Below, in pieces: positions 6,737 through 13,393 of a stretch of DNA of 13,393 nt. A program made the translations under genes and the position numbers. How positions within the stretch are numbered: position 1 is the first letter of the stretch; every line of letters starts with the position of its first letter. This DNA is from an uncultured Solirubrobacter sp. (lineage in GTDB: Bacteria > Actinomycetota > Thermoleophilia > Solirubrobacterales > Solirubrobacteraceae), in assembly GCA_937871635.1 (NCBI GenBank), contig CALMNS010000658.1, positions 1 through 13,393 on the forward strand, written 5' to 3'. Below the pieces are notes generated by a model. It was not told where the DNA came from. It ran no database searches and saw only the letters and a program-made list of their open reading frames with translations.

Positions 6737-8364
6737 CCGCCTATGACGACATCGTCATCGGCGCCGGAACCTCGGGCTGCGTGGTCGCCGCGCGGCTGGC
6801 CGAGGACCCGGGCCGTCGCGTCCTGCTGCTGGAGGCCGGCGGCAGCGACCGGCGCATGGACGTCCTGATTCCCGCCGCCTTCATCCAGCAGTTCGGCACC
6901 GTCATCGATTGGGACTTCTGGACAGAACCAGAGGCGGGGCTGGACGGCCGGCGCATCCGCACCCCGCGCGGGAAGGTGCTCGGCGGCACCAGCTCGATGA
7001 ACGCGATGGCCTACATCCGCGGCAATCGCACCGACTTCGACGGCTGGGCCGCCAACGGCGCTGAGGGCTGGTCCTACGAGGAGGTGCTGCCCTACTTCCG
7101 CCGCTCGGAGGACAACCAGGAGTTCTGCGACGACTTCCACGGGCGCGGCGGGCCCTTGACCGTAAGCCGCTCGCGCTACGTCGATCCGGTCACGCGGGCG
7201 CTCGTCGACGGTGCGGTGTCGCTCGGCCTGCCGGCCAACCCGGACTTCAACGGCGCCGAGCAGGAGGGCTTCGGGCCACTGCAGCTCACGCAGCGCCGCG
7301 GGGTGCGCCTGAACGCCTCCCGGGCCTACCTGCCGCTGTCGCTCCGCCGGCGGCTGCACATCCACACCGGCAGCCACGTGACGCGGATCGTCCTGCGCGG
7401 AGGCCGGGCGGTCGCGGTGGAGTACCTGCGCGACGGCAAGCCCGCGCGGGCGAAGGTGAGCGGCGAGGTCGTCCTCTCCGCAGGGGCATTCGGCACTCCG
7501 GCGGTCCTGCAGCACTCAGGGATCGGGCCGGCCGAGCACCTGCGGTCCGTCGGCATCCCCGTGCAGGTCGACCTCCCCGCGGTGGGCGCGAACCTGATGG
7601 AGCACCCGCTCGTCTCGGTCCCCTTCGAACTGGCGGGCGGGCACCTCGGGCTGTTCGACGCCGAGCACCCTCGCCACCTGGCCCACTGGGTGCTGCGTCA
7701 GAGCGGCCCGCTGTCCTCCAACCTCGTCGAGGCCGCCGGCCACTGGCGCAGCTCGGGCTGCGGGCCGGCTCCCGACTTCCAGGTCATCCTGGCCCCGGGG
7801 CACATCATGGACCACGGCGCGGAGAGCTGGCCGAGCGCAACGTTCACGATCGCCGCGTCGTTCCTGGCGCCTGAGAGCCGCGGCAGCGTCCTGGTCCCTG
7901 ACGCCGATCCGCTCGGGAAGCCTCGCATCCGCTACCACATGCTCTCGCAGGCACGAGAGCTCGACGCGATGGTCGAAGCGGTGCTCCTCGCCCAGGAGAT
8001 CGCGGGCTCAGGACCCCTGCAGGGATTCTGCGGGGCCCCGGCCGGCGAGATCGGCGGCACGACCGATCCCGCGCGGATACGAGCCGAGATCCGCCGGACC
8101 TGCCAGCACACGTACCACGCCGCGGGCACGGCGCGGATGGGCCCGGCCGGGCAGGGCGCAGTCGACCACGATCTGCGCGTCCACGGCGTCGAGGGCCTAC
8201 GGGTGGCCGACGTCTCGGTCATGCCGACGATCACCCACGGCAACACGCAGGCCCCCGCCTACATGATCGGGGAGAAGGCCGCCGACTTGGTCCGAGGCCG
8301 CCGCGCCCCCGACCCGCGGCCCGTCCCGACCGCTCGCGCGCTGCCGGAGCTCGCTCTCGCCTAG
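6733..8364 (+). CDS. GMC-family FAD alcohol oxidoreductase
   Basis: A 543-residue glucose-methanol-choline flavoprotein, closest in layout to choline or long-chain/polyether alcohol dehydrogenases. The N-terminal FAD fold is IVIGAGTSG (8-15) with ribose-binding Glu 34. GMC signature 1 spans about 80-100 (GKVLGGTSSMNAMAYIRGN). Signature 2 is GAFGTPAVLQHSGIG (251-265). Catalytic His 462 is in TYHAAGTARMG, and the paired residue Asn 504 is in HGNTQAPAYMIGEKAADL. It should oxidise a primary or secondary alcohol and pass electrons to FAD, then to oxygen or an electron carrier. No signal peptide is seen, so it is cytoplasmic. The ATG at 6733 has GGAGG 7 nt upstream and overlaps the preceding stop (ATGA). 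Whether it is an oxidase or a dehydrogenase cannot be told from sequence. Confidence 0.93.
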   Translation: MTAYDDIVIGAGTSGCVVAARLAEDPGRRVLLLEAGGSDRRMDVLIPAAFIQQFGTVIDWDFWTEPEAGLDGRRIRTPRGKVLGGTSSMNAMAYIRGNRTDFDGWAANGAEGWSYEEVLPYFRRSEDNQEFCDDFHGRGGPLTVSRSRYVDPVTRALVDGAVSLGLPANPDFNGAEQEGFGPLQLTQRRGVRLNASRAYLPLSLRRRLHIHTGSHVTRIVLRGGRAVAVEYLRDGKPARAKVSGEVVLSAGAFGTPAVLQHSGIGPAEHLRSVGIPVQVDLPAVGANLMEHPLVSVPFELAGGHLGLFDAEHPRHLAHWVLRQSGPLSSNLVEAAGHWRSSGCGPAPDFQVILAPGHIMDHGAESWPSATFTIAASFLAPESRGSVLVPDADPLGKPRIRYHMLSQARELDAMVEAVLLAQEIAGSGPLQGFCGAPAGEIGGTTDPARIRAEIRRTCQHTYHAAGTARMGPAGQGAVDHDLRVHGVEGLRVADVSVMPTITHGNTQAPAYMIGEKAADLVRGRRAPDPRPVPTARALPELALA

Positions 8365-8416
8365 GGGTCTAGCATCGGGCGGCGTGGACGGCGTCACCTG
8401 CGTGGGAGGACTGAAG

Positions 8417-8438
8417 CGTGGCGCGTAGTCGCGCCACG
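8417..8438 (+). promoter_or_regulatory. Perfect hairpin covering the TetR-gene start codon
   Basis: Nine-base arms CGTGGCGCG (8417-8425) and CGCGCCACG (8430-8438) pair perfectly around a TAGT loop. The GTG start codon at 8418 is buried in the stem, while the GGGAGGA ribosome site (8404-8410) is left just outside. In mRNA this would be a very stable GC stem limiting initiation; as DNA it could also be a protein-binding palindrome. It does not resemble the operator at 5134-5161. Confidence 0.6.
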
Positions 8439-9047
8439 GACATTGACGCGCTCGTGCGCGCCGCGGCCGCTGCCTTTGAGGCGCGGGGCTATCGCAACAC
8501 GACCATCGACGACATCGCCGACGCCAGCGGCGTCTCGCGCCCCACCGTCTACAAGTACACCCGCAGCAAGCAGGAGCTGCTCAACCGCATGGTCGACGCG
8601 GTCTGCGACGACCTGCTCGAGGACCTCGACGCGGTCGTTCACGGGCCCGGCACGGCGCCTGAGCGCGTGCGCCATCTCGTTCGCCTCCACGTCCGCAGTG
8701 CCACCGAGCTGCGCTCCTTCTACGCGATCCTCTTCTCCGAGCAGGTCGAGCTCTCCGACCAAGCCAAGCAGCGCTTCCACGCCTTCTCCCACCAGCAGTC
8801 GGTGGACTTGCGCGGCTTGCTGGACGAGTGCGCCGCGCTGGCTTCGGCCGCGCCGCGCGGCCTGGACACCCAGATCGCCGCAAACCTCGTCCTCTCGATG
8901 CTCACGACCCTGTACCGCTGGTACGACCCCGACGGCCCGGTCGGGCGCGAGGCGCTCGAGCGGCAGATACTCCTCGTCCTCGAGGGCGTCCTTCCGCCCG
9001 CCGCCGACCGGGCCGACGAGGCGGCCGCGGCCGGAGCCACGGGCTGA
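8418..9047 (+). CDS. TetR/AcrR-family transcriptional regulator
   Basis: A 209-residue TetR-family repressor. The N-terminal DNA-binding domain (about 8-55) has the diagnostic run AAFEARGYRNTTIDDIADASGVSRPTVYKYTRSKQELL, with recognition helix around SRPTVYKYT. The C-terminal ligand domain is helical and contains LSMLTTLYRWYDPDGPVG (about 157-174), which resembles the acyl-CoA- or lipid-sensing regulators of the KstR2 type; that resemblance is from memory only. The GTG start at 8418 has GGGAGGA 7 nt upstream. The gene follows the GMC gene by 53 bp on the same strand, so it is probably co-transcribed and may repress the operator before the aldehyde dehydrogenase. Its stop is 3 bp from the stop of the convergent crotonase gene, leaving no room for a terminator between them. 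Confidence 0.92.
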   Translation: MARSRATDIDALVRAAAAAFEARGYRNTTIDDIADASGVSRPTVYKYTRSKQELLNRMVDAVCDDLLEDLDAVVHGPGTAPERVRHLVRLHVRSATELRSFYAILFSEQVELSDQAKQRFHAFSHQQSVDLRGLLDECAALASAAPRGLDTQIAANLVLSMLTTLYRWYDPDGPVGREALERQILLVLEGVLPPAADRADEAAAAGATG

Positions 9048-9050
9048 GTC

Positions 9051-9809
9051 TCAGGGCCGCATCGGCGCCCCGGCTGCCTGCAGTCCGGCAACCATCCCCG
9101 CGGCCGCCGCCGCCAGACTCGCGGTGCGACTCGGCGCGCGCAGGGCGGCCTTGAGGTCGCGGACGGTCGTCGCCCCGGGGACCTCGGCCACCGCGTCGGC
9201 GTAGGCCATCGTCACTTGATGGAGGTCGGCGGCGGGCACCGCGCGCAGCGCGATCCCCAGCCGCACCGCCTCGGCGCCGTCGATGCGCGCAGAGCGGACG
9301 AGGAGGTCCAGCGCCCGTTCGTAGCCCACGAGCTCGCGGAGATGGTGACAGCCTCCGAGGTCGGGCACGACGCCCATCGCCACCTCGGGCAGCTGCAGGC
9401 GGGCGTCCTCGGCCACCAGGCGGATGTCGCAAGCCAGCGCGAGCTCAAAGCCGGCGCCGAGCGCGACGCCGGCCACCTCGGCGATCACCAGGAACGGCGC
9501 GCGCGTCGGCCACAGGAACGCGGTCTGCAACTCGGACAGCAGCGCGCGGGCCTTCTGCCCCGCTCCGGGATCCGCGAGCAGCGCAAGGGGGTTTCCCGGC
9601 GCCAGCTCGCCGAGATCCAGGCCCGAGCTGAAGCAGTCGCCCGCGCCGCTGAGGACCACGCAGCGCACTCCGGAGTCGGCCGCAAGCGCAGCCGCGAGGC
9701 GGTCCAGCTCACGCCACATCGCCACGGTCTGGGCGTTGCGCCGGGCCGGACGATCGAGCACGAGCCGGCGGACCGGACCGCTGCCCTCGACGCGCACCCC
9801 GTCGATCAC
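9051..9809 (-). CDS. Enoyl-CoA hydratase/isomerase (crotonase) family protein
   Basis: A 252-residue crotonase. Both catalytic acids of true enoyl-CoA hydratases are in place: Glu 122 in ALGAGFELALACD and Glu 142 in LQLPEVAMG, separated by exactly 20 residues as in the rat mitochondrial enzyme (E144/E164). The CoA-thioester oxyanion loop is at about 54-69 (SGAGDCFSSGLDLGEL). It should add water to a 2-enoyl-CoA or isomerise a related acyl-CoA. The GTG start at 9809 has GGAGG 5 nt upstream and overlaps the thiolase TGA (GTGA). It is the last gene of the minus-strand catabolic operon and ends 3 bp from the TetR stop. Being next to a thiolase and an SDR fits a beta-oxidation-like role. Confidence 0.9.
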   Translation of the reverse strand: MIDGVRVEGSGPVRRLVLDRPARRNAQTVAMWRELDRLAAALAADSGVRCVVLSGAGDCFSSGLDLGELAPGNPLALLADPGAGQKARALLSELQTAFLWPTRAPFLVIAEVAGVALGAGFELALACDIRLVAEDARLQLPEVAMGVVPDLGGCHHLRELVGYERALDLLVRSARIDGAEAVRLGIALRAVPAADLHQVTMAYADAVAEVPGATTVRDLKAALRAPSRTASLAAAAAGMVAGLQAAGAPMRP

Positions 9810-10987
9810 CCCCACCTCCGCAGGACGGTCACCGACGCGGCGGCCGCGTCGGGCCCGAGGTAGCCCCCGGCATTCTCGGCGAGGCCGACGCGCGCGCCCT
9901 CGACCTGTCGCGCGCCGCAGCGCCCGCGCAGCTGGTCGACCAGCTCGGTGACCTGCGCCAGGCCGGTGGCGGCGATCGGGTGCCCGCGGCTCCCCAGCCC
10001 TCCGCTGGGATTGATCGGCAGCCGCCCACCCAGGGCGGTGGCACCCGACCGCAGCAGGCTCGTCGCCTCGCCCGGCCCGCAGAGGCCGAGCTCCTCGGTG
10101 ACGATGAGCTCGGCGGGGGAGGCGGCGTCGTGGCACTCGACGACGTCGACGTCCTCCGGACCGATCCCGGCCATGGCGTAGGCCCGCGCGGCGGTCGCGG
10201 GAACGAGCTCACCGTACCGGCCCGGGCGTCCCGCGCCGATCGCGGTGGCCGCCAGCAGCACGGGCTCCGCACCCCAGGAGCGCGCCACTTCAGGTGTGGT
10301 GACGACGGCGACTGCGGCGCCGTCCGACATCGGCGCGCACATCGGCAGCGTGAGCGGCCCGGAGATCCGTCGGGCCTCGAGCACCTCGTCGAGGGTCAGC
10401 TCGGTGCCGTACTGGGCTTTGGGGTTCAGGGCGCCGTGGGCGTGGTTCTTGACGGCCACCTGTGCGAAGTCGCGCTCGCTGGCGTCGGTCCGCTCGGCGT
10501 ACCAGGTGGCGAAGCGGGCGTAGATGTCCATGAACACCGAGCCCGAGCCACCGTCGAGGTCCGCCCGGATGTCCTCCAGGCGCGTCTGGTCCAGCGCGGA
10601 GGTCATCACCGCGAAAGCGCGGGAGCGGTCGGGGTGGGTGAGCTTCTCCGCGCCGATGGCCACGGCGACGTCGACTTGCCCGGAGGCGACCGCCAGCCAG
10701 GCCTGGTTGAGCGCGGTCGATCCTGAGGCGCAGGCGTTCTCTACGTTGATGAGCGGGATCCCCGAGAGGCCCGCGCCGCGGACGGCGTGCTGCCCGCGGA
10801 CGGATTCCTGGCCCTGGACGAGGCCCGCACCCGTGTTCGCGTAGTAGACGAGCTGGACGTCGTCGGGACCGCATCGCGCGTCGGCGAAGGCCTCAGCAGT
10901 GGACTCGGTGACCAGGGCGTCGTAGGAGCGCCCGGGCTGCTTGCCGAACGGGGTCATCCCGACCCCGGCGACCACCACCGGCCTCAT
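9806..10987 (-). CDS. SCP2-type thiolase / lipid-transfer-like acetyl-CoA acyltransferase
   Basis: A 393-residue thiolase-superfamily protein of the SCP2/Ltp type, without a C-terminal sterol-carrier domain. Motifs are NVENACASGSTAL with candidate nucleophile Cys 86, VECHDAASPAEL with His 286, GGLGSRGHPIAATGLAQ with His 336 and ENAGGYLG (371-378). The last replaces the CxG motif of classical degradative thiolases, as is usual in this subgroup. It probably cleaves a 3-ketoacyl-CoA with CoA. The related Ltp2 aldolases of steroid side-chain breakdown need a DUF35 partner, which is not in this window, and the conserved Cys favours thiolase over aldolase. The ATG at 10987 overlaps the preceding TGA (ATGA), and its stop overlaps the crotonase GTG. 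Confidence 0.9.
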   Translation of the reverse strand: MRPVVVAGVGMTPFGKQPGRSYDALVTESTAEAFADARCGPDDVQLVYYANTGAGLVQGQESVRGQHAVRGAGLSGIPLINVENACASGSTALNQAWLAVASGQVDVAVAIGAEKLTHPDRSRAFAVMTSALDQTRLEDIRADLDGGSGSVFMDIYARFATWYAERTDASERDFAQVAVKNHAHGALNPKAQYGTELTLDEVLEARRISGPLTLPMCAPMSDGAAVAVVTTPEVARSWGAEPVLLAATAIGAGRPGRYGELVPATAARAYAMAGIGPEDVDVVECHDAASPAELIVTEELGLCGPGEATSLLRSGATALGGRLPINPSGGLGSRGHPIAATGLAQVTELVDQLRGRCGARQVEGARVGLAENAGGYLGPDAAAASVTVLRRWG

Positions 10988-12030
10988 GCCGCCGCCCCCG
11001 CCGGGCTCGCGTGCGTGGCCAGGGCGCTCAGCAGCCGCTCGGAGTCGCCGAGTGGCGTGACGATCAGCAGGTCCACGCCGGCGCGCTCGTAGGCCCGCAG
11101 ACGGTCGCCGAGCGTCTCGGGGGTGGCGGCCAGCGCCACGAGGTCCAGCAGCTCGTCATCGATGGCGGCCGCGGCGCCCGCCCGGTCGCCGGCCAGGAAG
11201 CGCCCTTGGCAGAGGCGGGCGGCCGGCCCGTGGCCGTAGCGGACGGCCAGGTCGACGTAGAAGTTCTTCTCCTTGGATCCCATGCCGCCCAGGTACAAGG
11301 CGACGAGGGGGCGCACCACATCGCGCGCGCAGTCCAGGTCGTCGTCGAGCGCAGCGACGACGAGCGGCGCGACCACCACGTCGCTGCGGTCGCGGCCGGC
11401 CTTCTCGATGCCCTCCAGCAGTGGCGCGGTGAGCGTCTCGGCGTGTTCAGGGCTGAAGAGGAACGGCGTCCAGCCGTCGGCGATCTGGCCCGCCTGGCGG
11501 GTCGTCTGCTCCCCGCCGACCCCGAGGAAGATCGGGATGCGCTCCTGAACGGGCGGGGTGAGCAGCTTGATCGGCTTGCCCTGCCCCAGGCCGCCCTCGC
11601 GCAGCGGCAGGGTCCAGTGGCGACCTTCGTAGTCGATGGGCTTGCAGTCCAGGGCCTGGCGGACGATCTCGAGGTACTCGCGGGTCCGGCCGAGGGCGGA
11701 GGTGAACGGGACGCCGAACCAGCCCTCGGAGACCTGTGGGCCTGAGAGCCCGAACCCGAGCCGCAGCCGCCCGCCCGACAAACGGTCCAGCGTGGCGGCG
11801 GCCATGGCGGCCGCGGTGGGCTGGCGGGCCGGGATCTGCATGATCCCCGCTCCGAGCCCGACCTGCCGGGTTGTGGCGGCCAGCGCCCCGAGGAGCGCAA
11901 CGGCCTCTTGGCCATAGCCCTCCGGGACCCAGACCGAGTCCAGGCCGAGTTCGTCGGCCCGCCGGGCGATCGCGAGCTGCTCGGGCAGCTCGAGCCACGG
12001 CGGGTACAGCAGGGACACACCGATCTCCAT
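10984..12030 (-). CDS. LLM-class flavin/F420-dependent oxidoreductase
   Basis: A 348-residue luciferase-like TIM-barrel protein. It starts with the typical beta strand (EIGVSLLYP), then ARRADELGLDSVWVPEGYG (22-40), ATTRQVGLGAGIMQIPARQPTAAAMAAATLDRLSGGRLRLGFGLSG (52-97), GRTREYLEIVRQAL and a PIFLGVGGEQTTRQAGQIADGWTPFLFSP segment. Actinobacterial members commonly use F420, others FMN; I cannot separate these by eye, though F420 is plausible given the Ddn-family gene elsewhere in the window. It could act as a dehydrogenase or reductase on a pathway intermediate. The ATG at 12030 has GAGGAG 7 nt upstream and lies 18 nt after the SDR stop. The stop overlaps the thiolase start. Confidence 0.9.
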   Translation of the reverse strand: MEIGVSLLYPPWLELPEQLAIARRADELGLDSVWVPEGYGQEAVALLGALAATTRQVGLGAGIMQIPARQPTAAAMAAATLDRLSGGRLRLGFGLSGPQVSEGWFGVPFTSALGRTREYLEIVRQALDCKPIDYEGRHWTLPLREGGLGQGKPIKLLTPPVQERIPIFLGVGGEQTTRQAGQIADGWTPFLFSPEHAETLTAPLLEGIEKAGRDRSDVVVAPLVVAALDDDLDCARDVVRPLVALYLGGMGSKEKNFYVDLAVRYGHGPAARLCQGRFLAGDRAGAAAAIDDELLDLVALAATPETLGDRLRAYERAGVDLLIVTPLGDSERLLSALATHASPAGAAA

Positions 12031-12048
12031 GCGACGTCTCCTCAGCCT

Positions 12049-12858
12049 TCAAGTGGTGACGGCGTAGCCGCCGTTGACGGGGTAGGTCTGGCCGGTGATC
12101 CACTCGGCCGCGTCGGAGGCCAGGAACGCGACCATGTGCGCGGCGTCCGCCGGGGTCCCCAGGCGGCGGATGGGATAGGCCGACAGGACGCGCTTGAGCA
12201 GGGCGGGGTCGGCGGTCACCTCGGCGACCGCCTCGGTGTCCATCGAGCCCAGCGCGACGCAATTGACGGTCACGCCGTGGCGCGCGACGGCTTTGGCGAG
12301 TCCCCGGGAGAAGCCGGCTGCACCCGCCTTGGCGCCGCCGTAGACCACGAGGTTCGGCTCCCCCACCCGGCCCGCGTCGGAGATCATCGTCACGACGCGG
12401 CCCCAGCCCGCCTGGACCATGTAGGGCACGCAGGCCCGAGTGACGTTGAGGACCCCGAACAGGTTCGTGGCCAGCCAGGGCTCCCAGTCCGCGGGTCCGG
12501 TCTCCCAGAACGGCGGCCCGTCGAACAGCCCGGAGGCGACCGGCCCGGCGTTGCCCGCGTTGTTGACCAGGACGTCCAGGCCGCCGAGCCGCCCGACGGT
12601 CTCTTGAGCCATCGCCTGCACGGCGTCGAAGTCGGTCACGTCACAGGTCAGCGCGAGCGCCTCGCCGCCGTCCTCGGCGATCTCTCCCGCCACGTCCCGT
12701 GCCCGATCGGCATGGAAGTCGTTGACGACGACCCGAGCGCCGCGTGCCGCGCACAGCCGGGCGATCGCGCGCCCGACGCCCTGCCCCGCCCCGGTCACCA
12801 GCACCACGCGCCCGCCCAGCTCGCCGCCGACCTCGGACCCCCGCGTCGGCGAGCTCAT
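12049..12858 (-). CDS. Short-chain dehydrogenase/reductase (SDR)
   Basis: A 269-residue classical SDR. The NAD(P)-binding TGAGQGVGR is at 22-30 and a DVTD segment follows CDV at 72-75. NNAG is at 99-102, with Asn 132, Ser 160, Tyr 173 and Lys 177 (YGGAK) completing the catalytic tetrad. Asp 47 after VVVN suggests a preference for NAD over NADP. The C-terminus has the usual ITGQTYPVNGGY. It could oxidise a 3-hydroxyacyl-CoA or a ring hydroxyl group; its position between a crotonase and a thiolase favours the former. The ATG at 12858 overlaps the TGA of the upstream crotonase (ATGA). The N-terminus is about a dozen residues longer than the minimal family start. Confidence 0.93.
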   Translation of the reverse strand: MSSPTRGSEVGGELGGRVVLVTGAGQGVGRAIARLCAARGARVVVNDFHADRARDVAGEIAEDGGEALALTCDVTDFDAVQAMAQETVGRLGGLDVLVNNAGNAGPVASGLFDGPPFWETGPADWEPWLATNLFGVLNVTRACVPYMVQAGWGRVVTMISDAGRVGEPNLVVYGGAKAGAAGFSRGLAKAVARHGVTVNCVALGSMDTEAVAEVTADPALLKRVLSAYPIRRLGTPADAAHMVAFLASDAAEWITGQTYPVNGGYAVTT

Positions 12859-13393
12859 CGGCCTGTGAACACCGGGAGGCGCTTCTCGGCGAAGGCGGCG
12901 AGGCCCTCGGCGAAGTCCGCGCTGGCGGTGTGCTCGGCCACGACGTCGAGCTCGTGGCGCATGGCCTCCGCGGCGGGCGTATGCTGCCCGTCGGCCACCA
13001 GCGCCTTCATGCTGGCCAGGCCGAGCGGGCTCTTGGCGCCGATCTCCTCGGCCAACGCCTGCGCCTCGTCCTCCAGGTCCGCGTCGGCGACCAGGCGGGT
13101 GATCAAGTCGGTGTGGACGAGCTCAGCGGCCGGCAGCGTGCGGCCGGTGAACATGAGGTAGCGCGCGGTGGCCGGACCGACCCGCGCGGGTAGCCGCACG
13201 GATCCGCCACCGCCGGGCAGCAGCCCGTAGTTGGCGTGCCCGTCGCCGAAGGCCGCGGCGTGGCCGGCGACCACGACGTCGCAGGCCAGCACGAGCTCCA
13301 GGCCGCCGGCGATCGCCGGGCCCTGGACGGCGGCCACGACGGGCACCGGGGTGGACTCGAGGCGCTCCAGCAGGCCGCTGACCTCCTCCAGGA
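12855..13393 (-). CDS. Crotonase-family protein, N-terminus beyond window
   Basis: The C-terminal 178 residues of an enoyl-CoA hydratase/isomerase-like protein; the start lies outside the right edge, with perhaps 80 residues missing. The oxyanion and first-acid region is present (AIAGGLELVLACD, Glu in GGLE). The position 20 residues later, which should be the second catalytic Glu, is His in FGDGHANYGLLPGGGG. This sub-pattern recurs in crotonase-fold proteins I have seen, so simple hydratase activity is doubtful; isomerase, hydrolase or another CoA-thioester reaction is possible. The stop overlaps the SDR ATG by 4 nt, so it belongs to the same operon, whose promoter is not in the window. Confidence 0.88.
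   Translation of the reverse strand, partial: LEEVSGLLERLESTPVPVVAAVQGPAIAGGLELVLACDVVVAGHAAAFGDGHANYGLLPGGGGSVRLPARVGPATARYLMFTGRTLPAAELVHTDLITRLVADADLEDEAQALAEEIGAKSPLGLASMKALVADGQHTPAAEAMRHELDVVAEHTASADFAEGLAAFAEKRLPVFTGR

Noticed and set aside
8361..8372. CTAG-GGGT-CTAG as a second TetR operator
   Set aside because: Arms are only 4 bp, each self-palindromic, it includes the GMC stop codon and it does not resemble the operator at 5134-5161.

Overview
This 13.4-kb window is very GC-rich bacterial DNA, almost fully coding, with third-position GC bias and gene-to-gene overlaps of 4 nt (ATGA or GTGA) at nearly every junction. The enzyme families suggest an actinobacterium: two likely coenzyme F420-dependent enzyme types, a SigJ/ECF41-type sigma factor, an SCP2-type thiolase and stand-alone DUF2867 proteins. 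I cannot name the genus. A Thermoleophilia- or Mycobacteriales-like host is only a guess.

Region A (1-5025, minus strand) is a sigma-factor operon. A strong candidate ECF41/SigJ-type promoter (TGTCACG, 16 nt, CGTC; 5025-4999) drives, in order: a 31-codon ORF carrying only the Rossmann NAD(P)-binding motif of an epimerase/NmrA-type protein (4990-4895), an ECF41 sigma factor with C-terminal SnoaL-like domain (4898-4011), a DUF2867 protein (4014-3385), a type II NADH dehydrogenase (3388-2054), a Ddn-family F420-dependent oxidoreductase whose reading frame lacks its expected stop (from 2057), and an SRPBCC/AHSA1-like protein (1540-1067). After a 76-nt gap come an uncharacterised protein (990-505) and a cupin (508 to beyond base 1). 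This region looks like a self-activated redox or stress-response regulon.

Region B (5100-9047, plus strand) is a catabolic operon. A sigma70-like promoter (5100-5128) abuts a strong inverted-repeat operator (5134-5161). It precedes an aldehyde dehydrogenase, a GMC flavin alcohol oxidase/dehydrogenase and a TetR-family regulator. The regulator's start codon lies inside a perfect 9-bp-arm hairpin. The simplest model is substrate-induced oxidation of an alcohol to an aldehyde and then an acid, with TetR repressing its own operon.

Region C (13393-9051, minus strand) converges on region B with only 3 bp between stop codons. It encodes a partial crotonase lacking one catalytic Glu, an SDR dehydrogenase, an LLM-class F420/flavin oxidoreductase, an SCP2-type thiolase and a crotonase with both catalytic Glu residues. 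This is a beta-oxidation-like set for an acyl-CoA, possibly of the acid made by region B. The acyl-CoA ligase and acyl-CoA dehydrogenase are not in the window.

The most interesting element is the 4895-5025 stretch: a sigma-autoregulated, probably leaderless mini-ORF that looks like a truncated epimerase and is translationally coupled to the sigma factor. No CRISPR array, tRNA, rRNA or insertion sequence was seen.
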